In this document: in pieces, positions 1-6,922 of the stretch
Layout: every line of letters begins with the position of its first letter
Numbering within the stretch: position 1 is the first letter of the stretch
NCBI GenBank assembly: GCA_000438295.1
Contig: FR901034.1
Span: forward strand, 1 to 48,555
Reading direction: 5' to 3'
Source: Clostridium sp. CAG:451
GTDB taxonomy: Bacteria > Bacillota_I > Bacilli_A > RF39 > UBA660
DNA: 48,555 nt
Notes under the pieces: model-generated
Told to the model about the DNA's origin: nothing
Databases searched by the model: none
What the model saw: the letters and a program-made list of their open reading frames with translations, nothing else
Translations under genes and position numbers: made by a program

Positions 1-36
1 GCAAGTTCATTATATCACCTTGTTTATTAAAAAGAA

Positions 37-72
37 AGGTTGTTAACAAAAAATTCACTTTGTCAACAACCT
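37..72 (-). terminator. Terminator downstream of the histidine kinase gene
   Basis: Two 14-base arms (37-50 and 59-72) form a near-perfect stem with one G-U pair when read on the minus strand. They are followed on that strand by TTTCTTTTTAAT. This fits the 3' end of the kinase/regulator transcript. Confidence 0.7.
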
Positions 73-74
73 GA

Positions 75-100
75 GGAATGGACTAAGTTCATTCCTTTTT
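75..100 (+). terminator. Plus-strand terminator of an upstream gene outside the window
   Basis: A 9-bp stem (75-83 with 87-95, one G-U pair, TAA loop) is followed by TTTTTTATT on the plus strand. It implies a plus-strand gene ending just left of the window, converging with the kinase gene. It overlaps the kinase stop codon at 89-91. Confidence 0.6.
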
Positions 101-1375
101 TATTATTATCTTCTGAACAAATTGATTGCCATTAATTATCGTTCTAGTAGAAATATTATTATTTTTATTCAACATCTTTTTTGCCAAATGTAATCCTTTA
201 CCATGTGAGCCTCCCTTAGTAGTATATCCCTTAGTTCCTATTTTTGATAAATCAATTTTTCCTTTATAAGTATTTGATATTAAAAATGTTAAACCAATAT
301 TTGAATCATATATTTCAAAATATAGTTCTTTTTCTTTTGATTTCTTAGCAGCATCAATGGCATTATCAAAAAAGATGCCAATTAAATTACTTAAAATTTT
401 ATACTGATTTTTATTAAAGTTATATACTTCGTTATCAATTTCACTACCTATATTTATAAAAAAGTTTAAATTTTCCCTACTTGCAATTAAAAGTTTATAA
501 TAGATTAGGCTCTTTAATTCTCCCTTTGGTATACTTCTTATTTTTCCGAGTAAATAAGTATCTGCAGTTAAATCGACATCAAGTATTTCTTCAATTTTAG
601 ATAGAACTTTCTTATCAGAAGTTATTGCTGTAATCTTAGATAATTGATTTTTATACTCATGAATCTTCAAATCTTGTTCCTCTTGATAATCTTCAATATT
701 TGCCATACATTCATATAATATAGAATTCTTAACTTTTAATTTATTATACTTTATAATTTTGCCTATATAGATAAAAGTTAAAATTACAAAAATAATTATA
801 ATGACATTAGTAGCAATATAAAATCTAGATGGTATATATATTTCAATAATAATATAATAAGATATACCTATTGCTAAGGCTGCAAGTAAGACATAGGCAA
901 TAATATTTTTATCTTGCAACTCTTTTACATTTTTTTGACTATTTTTAGTAAACTTCTTTATGTACCCAATTTTAAATAAATAATATGTGGATACTGAAAT
1001 AAAAAAGTTTGTAAAAATAGTAAATAAAGGATTAATAAGCTCATACTTAAAAAAGTTTATAGCAACTGCACTAGATATCAAATCAGGTATTATAGACATT
1101 AACATAAAATATAAAGTAAACATCATGCCCTCTGTAAAAGATATATCAAATAATCTATGCAAAGATATAGTTAAGAAAACAAACGATAGAACCGTAAATA
1201 AAAAATTATAGCCAATTGTGTACACAAATAAACATGGACTAATACTAACTAGTAACCATAGTAATGTATGTAAAGAAAAAAACTTAAAGTTTGATTTTAC
1301 AACATCATTAACAAATAATACTAAGAATATGTTAATTACTAATGTATTAAAACATTTAATTATAGCTGAGTACAC
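89..1375 (-). CDS. AgrC-like sensor histidine kinase (GHKL family)
   Basis: A 428-residue membrane sensor kinase predicted to phosphorylate the adjacent LytTR regulator. Residues 1-205 are very hydrophobic, with six or seven predicted membrane segments. A short helix carries the likely phospho-acceptor His239 (IHEYKNQL). The C-terminal GHKL ATPase shows an N-box (FFDNAIDAA) and a glycine-rich box (GGSHGKGLHLAKK). This layout is that of the peptide-sensing AgrC/ComD/BlpH kinases. The start codon is GTG at 1375, inside the 3' end of the regulator gene, so the two are translationally coupled. The ligand is unknown, because no AgrB/AgrD or peptide-precursor ORF is visible in this window. The family call is firm; the quorum-sensing role is inferred. 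Confidence 0.85.
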   Translation of the reverse strand: MYSAIIKCFNTLVINIFLVLFVNDVVKSNFKFFSLHTLLWLLVSISPCLFVYTIGYNFLFTVLSFVFLTISLHRLFDISFTEGMMFTLYFMLMSIIPDLISSAVAINFFKYELINPLFTIFTNFFISVSTYYLFKIGYIKKFTKNSQKNVKELQDKNIIAYVLLAALAIGISYYIIIEIYIPSRFYIATNVIIIIFVILTFIYIGKIIKYNKLKVKNSILYECMANIEDYQEEQDLKIHEYKNQLSKITAITSDKKVLSKIEEILDVDLTADTYLLGKIRSIPKGELKSLIYYKLLIASRENLNFFINIGSEIDNEVYNFNKNQYKILSNLIGIFFDNAIDAAKKSKEKELYFEIYDSNIGLTFLISNTYKGKIDLSKIGTKGYTTKGGSHGKGLHLAKKMLNKNNNISTRTIINGNQFVQKIIIKKE

Positions 1376-2087
1376 GTTCCTTCAACTCCTTTCTTTTACT
1401 TCTTGCTACCAAATCAGTTGATTCACCCGTAGAAAAAATCACTGTATTTGTTTTAACATTGTATTCAATTATTTTATCTACATTAATAATTGCACTACGA
1501 TGTGTTCTAAGAAAGCGATTATCTAGTAATTCTTCAATTTCTGCTAAAGATTTGGTTATTCTATATTCACCACTAGTGGTATATAAAATACAACACTTAC
1601 TATTTAACTCTCGTTCTATAAAGATAATATCCCTATACTTAATTTTGAAAACAGAATAATCCTTTTCAAAGGTTAAACAAGAATCTGTACTCCTATATTT
1701 AGAAAGCACTATAGCAATAACTTCTTCCAATTCCTCATAACCTCTTTTAGACTTTTTAATATAGTCTAAGACATCCAAACGGCTAGTTAAAATCTTATTT
1801 CTATACTTACTAAAATTAGTTACAAAAATAATTAATGAACTCCAATCACCTAGTTTGTACCTTACATATCTAGCTACATCAATACCATCTATTTCTGGCA
1901 TTTGAATATCTAAAAAATAAACATTAAAACCATTAGGATTCTTAGCAAAATTGAAAAATTTCTCATCATAACAACTAAAAAAATAAGTTTTATATTCCGC
2001 AGTACTTTTCATCATACAACTATCTATTTTTTCTTTAATAGAATCCCTAAATATTTCCTCATCATCACATATAATAAAATTTATCAT
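1356..2087 (-). CDS. LytTR-family response regulator (AgrA/BlpR-like)
   Basis: A 243-residue response regulator. The receiver domain spans about 1-120, with acidic residues D8-D9 and the phospho-acceptor Asp60 in FLDIQMPEIDG. A LytTR DNA-binding domain spans about 135-235 (FLRTHRSAIINVDKI). Proteins of this type usually bind pairs of direct repeats upstream of their targets. An upstream-extended frame reaches 2240, but the ATG at 2087 has a strong GGAGG 8 bases upstream, so I place the start there. The gene overlaps the kinase by 20 bases and forms a two-gene operon with it. No sign of truncation. Confidence 0.88.
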   Translation of the reverse strand: MINFIICDDEEIFRDSIKEKIDSCMMKSTAEYKTYFFSCYDEKFFNFAKNPNGFNVYFLDIQMPEIDGIDVARYVRYKLGDWSSLIIFVTNFSKYRNKILTSRLDVLDYIKKSKRGYEELEEVIAIVLSKYRSTDSCLTFEKDYSVFKIKYRDIIFIERELNSKCCILYTTSGEYRITKSLAEIEELLDNRFLRTHRSAIINVDKIIEYNVKTNTVIFSTGESTDLVARSKRKELKERVLSYN

Positions 2088-2154
2088 TTGGTATACCTCC
2101 GACCCCTTAATTTTACCATATTTTTCCATAAAAGTGGATATTTTTGCAGTAAAA

Positions 2155-2180
2155 AACCAGTAGCTGTTTAACCACTGGTT
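2155..2180 (-). terminator. Terminator of tagO-like gene
   Basis: Arms AACCAGT (2155-2161) and ACTGGTT (2174-2180) pair, followed by a T run on the minus strand. The stem includes part of the tagO-like stop codon at 2179-2181. Confidence 0.7.
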
Positions 2181-3297
2181 ATTTAACCTTTTTACTTTTT
2201 TTACGTTTTTCTTTCTTAATAGTACCTTCCACTTTATCAATTATACTATCAGTCACTTCTTTATTTTTAGGAGAGATAATACTAGTTCTTAAAACAAACC
2301 ATACTACTACTATAAATATCAAAATATAAAATACTTTACCTAAAACAGGATCTTTAAGTATATAAAAGATTGAAGCAGTTGCAAATAAGAAATCAATTCC
2401 ATAAATAATTAACACTGTTGTTCTGTGAGAAAAATTCATTCCTAATAATTGATGATGAATATGATCTTTATCAGGAGCAAATGGTGGCTGGTGCTTAAGA
2501 AGTCTTCTAATAATAGCAAACAATGTATCAAGAATAGGTATACCTAAAATCATTATTGGAACAAATAAACTAGTCAAAGCAGGTCCCTTAAATTCTAAAA
2601 GTGTTATTACTGCTATTATAAATCCTAAGAACATAGCACAATCGCCACAAAATATCTTAGCTGGATGAAAATTATGAAGTAAGAATCCTAAAGTAGCACC
2701 TAACATAATAAATGTTAAAATCATAACAAGACTACCGCTTCTACCTTGAAAGAAACCAATTATACCGATAGTTAAAAAGAAAATACTGCATATACCACCA
2801 CATAATCCGTCTAAACCATCTATTAAATTAATAATATTAGTACAAGCAACTATAAAGAAAATTGTCAGTGGATAAGACAAAATTCCAAAATCGATTGTAT
2901 AACCAAAGGCCGTAATATTATTTAAAAGTATTCCTCCGTAAAATACTATGATACAAGCAGCAATTAATTGTCCCAGTAGCTTTCTACTTGCCCGAATAGA
3001 TTTTATATCATCAATAATACCAGTTAGAATAATTATAAAACTTCCTATCAAAATTGAGTTCATTTGAATACTTTCTATTCCAAATAACATATAACCAACT
3101 AAGAAAGCTAAAAATATTCCAACTCCTCCAAGTTTAGGCATTACTCTTTTATGAATATGTCTATTACCTTCATCACTTCTTGGAATATCTAAAGCACCTA
3201 TATGAAAGGCTATTTTTTTCATTCCAGGCATTATTAGTGCTGAGCAAAGAAAGGTTACTGCTACTATCTTTAAAGCACTTAATATTTCTTGATTCAT
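2179..3297 (-). CDS. tagO: Undecaprenyl-phosphate GlcNAc-1-phosphate transferase (TagO/WecA family)
   Basis: A 372-residue polytopic membrane enzyme of the MraY/WecA/TagO superfamily. It is predicted to transfer a sugar-1-phosphate from a UDP-sugar to undecaprenyl phosphate, the first step of teichoic acid or other cell-wall glycopolymer synthesis. About ten hydrophobic segments are visible. Family motifs are present: a substrate loop with RSDEGNRHIHKR, the Mg-binding DDIKSIRAS and NLIDGLDGL, the GDCAMFLGF loop, and the terminal DKDHIHHQLL His motif typical of WecA/TagO rather than MraY. A TTG at 3321 is in frame, but the ATG at 3297 follows AGAGGAAGTAAA and is preferred. Lysine-rich cytoplasmic tail. 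It lies downstream of mbl/mreB, with a terminator in between. Confidence 0.88.
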   Translation of the reverse strand: MNQEILSALKIVAVTFLCSALIMPGMKKIAFHIGALDIPRSDEGNRHIHKRVMPKLGGVGIFLAFLVGYMLFGIESIQMNSILIGSFIIILTGIIDDIKSIRASRKLLGQLIAACIIVFYGGILLNNITAFGYTIDFGILSYPLTIFFIVACTNIINLIDGLDGLCGGICSIFFLTIGIIGFFQGRSGSLVMILTFIMLGATLGFLLHNFHPAKIFCGDCAMFLGFIIAVITLLEFKGPALTSLFVPIMILGIPILDTLFAIIRRLLKHQPPFAPDKDHIHHQLLGMNFSHRTTVLIIYGIDFLFATASIFYILKDPVLGKVFYILIFIVVVWFVLRTSIISPKNKEVTDSIIDKVEGTIKKEKRKKSKKVK

Positions 3298-3369
3298 TTT
3301 ACTTCCTCTTTTCTTATTCAATTATATCAGTTTATATTCTATTGTACAATTATTTTAAAAAAAGAAAAA

Positions 3370-3390
3370 AGTCTAGTTATCTTCTAGACT
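3370..3390 (-). terminator. Terminator of mbl/mreB
   Basis: Stem AGTCTAG/CTAGACT (3370-3376 and 3384-3390) is followed by TTTTTTC on the minus strand. The gene's own TAG stop (3373-3375) lies inside the stem. Confidence 0.75.
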
Positions 3391-4368
3391 TCTCACATCA
3401 TCAAGTAAAACTCCTGTTCCTTCTGCTACACAAGTTAATGGAGTATCAGCTATAAAAACAGGAATTTTTAGTTTATCTTTTAATAATGGAACTAAACCTG
3501 TCAACATACTTCCACCACCAGTTAAGATTACTCCTTTTTCTACAATATCTGCTGATAATTCTGGAGGAGTTTGTTCTAAAACATTAGTAGCTGCTTTAAT
3601 TATCTTTTGAAGTGATTCAGATAAAGCCTCTTCAGTTTCATTTTCAAATATTTCTATTGTACTAGGTAATCCTGTAATTAAATCTCTTCCTCTTACTTCC
3701 ATTTTTTTCTTCTTATCAGGATTATAAACATTAGCAAACTCTATTTTTATTTCTTCGGCTGTTTTATCACCTATTAATAATTTATACTTTTCTTTAATAA
3801 ACTTGATAATATCTTGATCAAATACATTACCAGCCACTCTAATAGAAGCACTAGTAACTATATCTTTTAAAGAAAGAACAGCTATATCAGTAGTACCACC
3901 ACCAATATCTATAACCATATTGCCACTAGGTTTAGAAATGTCCATTCCTGCACCAATAGCAGCTACTTTAGGTTCTTCTTCTAAGAACACTCTTCTTGCT
4001 CCAGTTCTTTCAGCTGCTTCCTTAATGGCATTTTTCTCAACTGGAGTAATATTAGATGGACAACATATCAAGATTCTAGGTCTTGAAAAGAAATTACGAG
4101 CATGAATCTTTCTAATAAAATAGTCAAGCATAATCTCTGTTATTTCAAAATCAGCAATAACTCCATCTTTCATCGGTTTAATAGCTTTCACCTTTCCAGG
4201 AGTTCTTCCCAACATTTCACTAGCTTCACGTCCTACTGCTACAACTTTCTTATTATCTGTATCAATAGCTACTACACTAGGTTCATTTAAAACTATTCCC
4301 TCACCTTTTATATATATTAATACATTTGCTGTTCCTAAATCTATTCCAATATCCTTTGCTAACATCAT
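3373..4368 (-). CDS. mbl: Rod-shape determining actin homologue MreB/Mbl
   Basis: A 331-residue bacterial actin that forms membrane-associated filaments guiding lateral peptidoglycan synthesis. The phosphate-1 motif DIGIDLGTANVLIY starts at residue 6, the phosphate-2 motif is VIDIGGGTTDIAVLS, and the adenosine motif is LTGGGSMLTGL. Length is normal for the family. The N-terminus resembles the MreB membrane-binding start. It sits beside spoIIQ as Mbl does in Bacillus, so Mbl is the likelier paralogue, though sequence alone does not separate Mbl from MreB here. The start is the first of two adjacent ATGs (4368 or 4365), after AAAGGA. Confidence 0.9.
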   Translation of the reverse strand: MMLAKDIGIDLGTANVLIYIKGEGIVLNEPSVVAIDTDNKKVVAVGREASEMLGRTPGKVKAIKPMKDGVIADFEITEIMLDYFIRKIHARNFFSRPRILICCPSNITPVEKNAIKEAAERTGARRVFLEEEPKVAAIGAGMDISKPSGNMVIDIGGGTTDIAVLSLKDIVTSASIRVAGNVFDQDIIKFIKEKYKLLIGDKTAEEIKIEFANVYNPDKKKKMEVRGRDLITGLPSTIEIFENETEEALSESLQKIIKAATNVLEQTPPELSADIVEKGVILTGGGSMLTGLVPLLKDKLKIPVFIADTPLTCVAEGTGVLLDDVRSLEDN

Positions 4369-4390
4369 ATCACGTCCTTTTACTGTTAAT

Positions 4391-4419
4391 ATTTTAACAA
4401 AATTTCTTTTACTTGTAAA
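4391..4419 (-). promoter_or_regulatory. Sigma-A promoter of mbl/mreB
   Basis: Minus-strand -35 TTTACA (4414-4419), 17-base spacer, extended -10 TGT-TAAAAT (4391-4396), followed by the gene's SD. Confidence 0.6.
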
Positions 4420-4505
4420 TTAATTTCCCATCAAAAATAGTTTTTCCTACTATTTTAAATATATACATTATAATTACATTTATTACTTTATTTTACATAC
4501 AAAAA

Positions 4506-4525
4506 GATGATTGGTTTTAATCATC
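4506..4525 (-). terminator. Terminator of spoIIQ
   Basis: Stem GATGATT/AATCATC (4506-4512 and 4519-4525), then TTTTTGT on the minus strand, just past the spoIIQ stop at 4537. Confidence 0.75.
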
Positions 4526-4536
4526 TCTAGTTAACA

Positions 4537-5223
4537 TTATTCTGCTTTCTTTGTTTCAGTAGTATTAGTCTTAGATTCATTAGTGTTAGTCTCTGCTTTT
4601 ATTTCTTTATCAAAATAATCCTCAGGATTTACTACTTGACTATTTAAATAAAGTTCAAAGTGCAAATGATTCCCTAATTCTTTATCAATACTGTTAGTTC
4701 CACTCTTACCAATCACTTGTCCTTGTTTTACTGTATCATTTTTCTTAACAGATACTTCTCCTAAACTTTGATAACTACTTACAAGATTATTTTCATGTTG
4801 TACTTCTACTATTTTACCTAACAACTCATCATCTTTTATATTAATAACAGTTCCATCTAAAACTGCTATCACCTCAAAGGTTTCATTCTTAGTAAAATCC
4901 ATTCCTGAATTTTGAATATATGTATCTTCATGATACAAAATTGATTTTTCTTGTGTTGCATTATCAGCCTGGTAGTTATAAAAATATTTAGTAGTTGCCA
5001 CAGATTGATCTTTAAAAGGTTTTATCATTTTAGTAGTTTCATTTATAACTTCTACATCTTCATCTTTATCTAGAATAGAACTATTAACATGTTCAACTTG
5101 TTCGATAGGTTTTAAATCTTTTTTCATGTTTTGACTTACTAGATAAGCTCCTACTCCAGTAAAGACAAAGATAGCAGTATAAATTCCTACTATTGCACCT
5201 TTTTTTAGTTTTAATCTTTTCAT
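4537..5223 (-). CDS. spoIIQ: SpoIIQ-like stage II sporulation protein (degenerate M23/LytM)
   Basis: A 228-residue forespore membrane protein. It has one N-terminal transmembrane segment (about 10-30), then an extracytoplasmic LytM/M23 domain (about 95-205) ending in GNHLHFEL and a charged Thr/Asn/Lys tail. Two residues needed for zinc peptidase activity are replaced: the HxGxD motif reads NSGMD (N105, D109 kept), and the YxHL histidine is serine in YQSL (S153). This matches Bacillus SpoIIQ, a structural partner of SpoIIIAH in engulfment rather than an active hydrolase. Position beside mbl and ywzB is as in Bacillus. A candidate sigma-F promoter lies just upstream. No spoIIIA genes are in the window. 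Confidence 0.85.
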   Translation of the reverse strand: MKRLKLKKGAIVGIYTAIFVFTGVGAYLVSQNMKKDLKPIEQVEHVNSSILDKDEDVEVINETTKMIKPFKDQSVATTKYFYNYQADNATQEKSILYHEDTYIQNSGMDFTKNETFEVIAVLDGTVINIKDDELLGKIVEVQHENNLVSSYQSLGEVSVKKNDTVKQGQVIGKSGTNSIDKELGNHLHFELYLNSQVVNPEDYFDKEIKAETNTNESKTNTTETKKAE

Positions 5224-5239
5224 ATTTTCACCTCATTTA

Positions 5240-5268
5240 AAGTTTTACCTAAAAGGCGAAAATTATAC
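5240..5268 (-). promoter_or_regulatory. Candidate sigma-F type promoter of spoIIQ
   Basis: On the minus strand GTATA (5264-5268) is followed after 14 bases by GGTAAAACTT (5240-5249). This is one mismatch from the forespore sigma-F -10 consensus GGNNANAHTR, with the expected -35 GYATA. A TATAAT overlapping the -35 (5262-5267) could instead be a sigma-A -10. The implied leader is very short. Tentative. Confidence 0.4.
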
Positions 5269-5274
5269 AATTTT

Positions 5275-5472
5275 TTAAAAAATTTTTGATACTGTAAAAA
5301 AGTCCCAAATAAAGTTAGTTACTAAGTATGTCATTGAAAGTGCTAACATAAAGTATAAAACTCTAGCTTGTAGTACTCTATTTTTTTTAAATAAAGAATT
5401 TATATTTAAAGAATCAAAAGACCAAATAACTAAGATTCCAACTAAAATATAAATAAAATACTTAGCACTCAT
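5275..5472 (-). CDS. ywzB: DUF1146 small membrane protein (YwzB-like)
   Basis: A 65-residue integral membrane protein with two predicted transmembrane helices (about 3-20 and 38-58) separated by the basic loop FKKNRVLQAR, the family's most recognisable stretch. Function is not established. Context matches Bacillus, where ywzB lies in the murAA-spoIIQ-mbl region. An earlier in-frame ATG at 5484 is itself part of the SD, so the ATG at 5472, seven bases after GAGG, is preferred. It overlaps the 3' end of rpiB by 11 bases and is probably co-translated with it. Confidence 0.75.
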   Translation of the reverse strand: MSAKYFIYILVGILVIWSFDSLNINSLFKKNRVLQARVLYFMLALSMTYLVTNFIWDFFTVSKIF

Positions 5473-5908
5473 GACTATCCTCATATTTAGCTATTTTTTC
5501 AATTCTTCTATGATGTCTCTCTTCAGTTGAAAATGGTGTTTCAATAAATTTTTTAACTAGACTGTAGGCTTCATCTGTTGATAATTTTTCACTAAGGCAT
5601 ATTATATTAGCATCATTATCAGTTCTAGTTTCTAAAACATCTTCTAATGACACTACTCTTGCTGCTCTTATTCCCTTAACTTTATTACAAGCAATACTTA
5701 TGCCAATTCCACTGCCACAAATAGCTATTCCATAATCTAAATTTTTATTAGCTACTTCTTCACTTAATTTAAAAGCATAATCAGGATAATCAACACTTTC
5801 TTCACTAAAAGTACCAAAGTCAATTATCTGATATTCCTCTTCTAGTTTTTTAAACAAATCTGTTTTTAATTTAAATCCTCTATGATCTGATGTAATTCCT
5901 AATTTCAT
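5462..5908 (-). CDS. rpiB: Ribose-5-phosphate isomerase B
   Basis: A 148-residue cytoplasmic sugar-phosphate isomerase (RpiB/LacAB family) interconverting ribose-5-phosphate and ribulose-5-phosphate in the pentose phosphate pathway. Features: DHRGF near the N-terminus for ring-opening and phosphate contact, the nucleophile Cys in ICGSGIGISIACNK, GIRAARV, and a DNDANIICL segment. The ATG at 5908 follows AAGGAAATAAAT. A longer frame to 5995 runs through DnaA-box sequence and lacks an SD, so it is rejected. ywzB overlaps its end. The equivalent Bacillus gene (ywlF) lies in the same neighbourhood. Confidence 0.9.
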   Translation of the reverse strand: MKLGITSDHRGFKLKTDLFKKLEEEYQIIDFGTFSEESVDYPDYAFKLSEEVANKNLDYGIAICGSGIGISIACNKVKGIRAARVVSLEDVLETRTDNDANIICLSEKLSTDEAYSLVKKFIETPFSTEERHHRRIEKIAKYEDSHEC

Positions 5909-5920
5909 ATTTATTTCCTT

Positions 5921-6096
5921 CTTTCCACAATTAATTGTTAATAAAATATATTCTTTTACTTTTTTCCACAATATCTGTGAATAATTTTTGAACATTTATT
6001 ATTTTTTCCACAAGTATTGTGTATTATTCTACAAAAATTTTATCCACAACTAATTATTTATTTTTTAGTAAAACTTTTCCACAGTCTTGTGGATAA
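5921..6096. promoter_or_regulatory. Cluster of DnaA-box-like 9-mers away from oriC
   Basis: Seven DnaA-box-like 9-mers fall in 176 bases between rpiB and the next gene's 3' end. Two are perfect TTATCCACA (6040-6048, and 6088-6096 inverted). Variants are TTTTCCACA at 5962-5970, 6004-6012 and 6075-6083, TTATTCACA inverted at 5976-5984, and CTTTCCACA at 5921-5929. The density is comparable to the oriC clusters, though the site is about 33 kb from dnaA. It may titrate DnaA or regulate rpiB. Confidence 0.7.
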
Positions 6097-6554
6097 TTTT
6101 TAGTTTTAGCATTTTTTAAACCAAGTCTTCCGCCCATGACTACTGCCAAATGGGATACATCTATTCCATGATAAATACACTCTGAATTGTCTCTACTTAA
6201 GATTTCATCTAGTTCTTCAAACGAAAACATGTCTCTTGGCAAATATTCTTCATAACTGGTTTCTATTTTTATAGGTCTTGTTAATTTATACCGAATACCA
6301 GTCCTTTTATTTTGAATTAGTGGATTATAATAACAATATAATGTACCCTTTCTTATAATAGAACCACTTATATCACAAGTAATTGGACTACTAGCTTTCA
6401 TTTCTCTAGACCCATTATAAAAATATACTACATCATTTGGAAAATAAGTTTGACTCATATTAAATAATTCTAAACTTTTTTTAACTTCATCTTTTGATTT
6501 ATTCTCTTCTATTATACACTCTTCCCACAAGTCAAAATCAAACATATTGTCCAT
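6054..6554 (-). CDS. Hypothetical protein next to DnaA-box cluster
   Basis: A 166-residue protein that I do not recognise. It is soluble, with no signal peptide or membrane segment. The N-terminus is acidic (MDNMFDFDLWEE). The centre is rich in Tyr and Lys and looks beta-structured (residues about 40-110), and the C-terminus is basic. Cysteines are scattered, with no clear metal motif. The ATG at 6554 follows GGTGAG and is preferred over one at 6566 with no SD. Its last 15 codons contain two DnaA-box sequences. It lies between rpmE and rpiB and is transcribed with the leading strand. No function is proposed. Confidence 0.65.
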   Translation of the reverse strand: MDNMFDFDLWEECIIEENKSKDEVKKSLELFNMSQTYFPNDVVYFYNGSREMKASSPITCDISGSIIRKGTLYCYYNPLIQNKRTGIRYKLTRPIKIETSYEEYLPRDMFSFEELDEILSRDNSECIYHGIDVSHLAVVMGGRLGLKNAKTKNYPQDCGKVLLKNK

Positions 6555-6606
6555 ACTACTCACCATATTGAGAATATCATTTTTTTATTTAGAGTGCAAG
6601 AAAAAA

Positions 6607-6622
6607 GAAGCAATTAAGCTTC
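6607..6622 (-). terminator. Terminator of rpmE
   Basis: Stem GAAGC/GCTTC (6607-6611 and 6618-6622) is followed by TTTTTT on the minus strand. It spans the rpmE stop at 6614. Confidence 0.7.
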
Positions 6623-6829
6623 TGCATCTTGGGTATAACCATATTTTTTATTAAACTTGTCAACACGACCTGTACGTGAAGCACGAGATTGCTTACCTGT
6701 ATAGAATGGATGACATTTTGAACAAACTTCAACTGTTAATTCATCTTTATTTGATTTAACCTCAAATGTTTCTCCACATGCACAAGTAACTTTACAAGTT
6801 TTATATTCTGGATGAATTCCCTTTTTCAT
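6614..6829 (-). CDS. rpmE: 50S ribosomal protein L31 (zinc-binding type)
   Basis: A 71-residue large-subunit protein. It begins MKKGIHPEYK and has paired cysteines in VTCACGETF and VCSKCHPFYTGKQ, so it is the zinc-containing C+ form rather than the zinc-independent paralogue. The C-terminal RVDKFNKKYG is typical. The start at 6829 follows AAGGAGAGATATAC; an in-frame ATG at 6850 lies upstream of that SD. It has its own sigma-A promoter and terminator. A 6+6 inverted repeat lies directly upstream of the SD. Confidence 0.93.
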   Translation of the reverse strand: MKKGIHPEYKTCKVTCACGETFEVKSNKDELTVEVCSKCHPFYTGKQSRASRTGRVDKFNKKYGYTQDAEA

Positions 6830-6886
6830 GTATATCTCTCCTTCCGCCATGATAAATTCATATCATAGTAATGACTAACCGCTAAT

Positions 6887-6915
6887 AATATATCAAACTT
6901 TTTTACGAAAGGCAA
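6887..6915 (-). promoter_or_regulatory. Sigma-A promoter of rpmE
   Basis: Minus-strand TTGCCT (6910-6915), 17-base spacer, TATATT (6887-6892). Between it and the rpmE SD lies the inverted repeat ATGATA-N6-TATCAT (6849-6866), a possible operator. Confidence 0.6.
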
Positions 6916-6922
6916 GACTTTT

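Noticed and set aside
987..1421. Plus-strand open frames opposite the kinase gene, considered as a peptide-precursor locus
   Set aside because: They have no SD, their composition mirrors the antisense of membrane helices, and the minus-strand frame is plainly the kinase.
4434..4456. AAAATAGT/ACTATTTT hairpin upstream of mbl as a riboswitch
   Set aside because: It lies upstream of the best promoter, so it is not in the leader. At most it is a backup terminator for spoIIQ.
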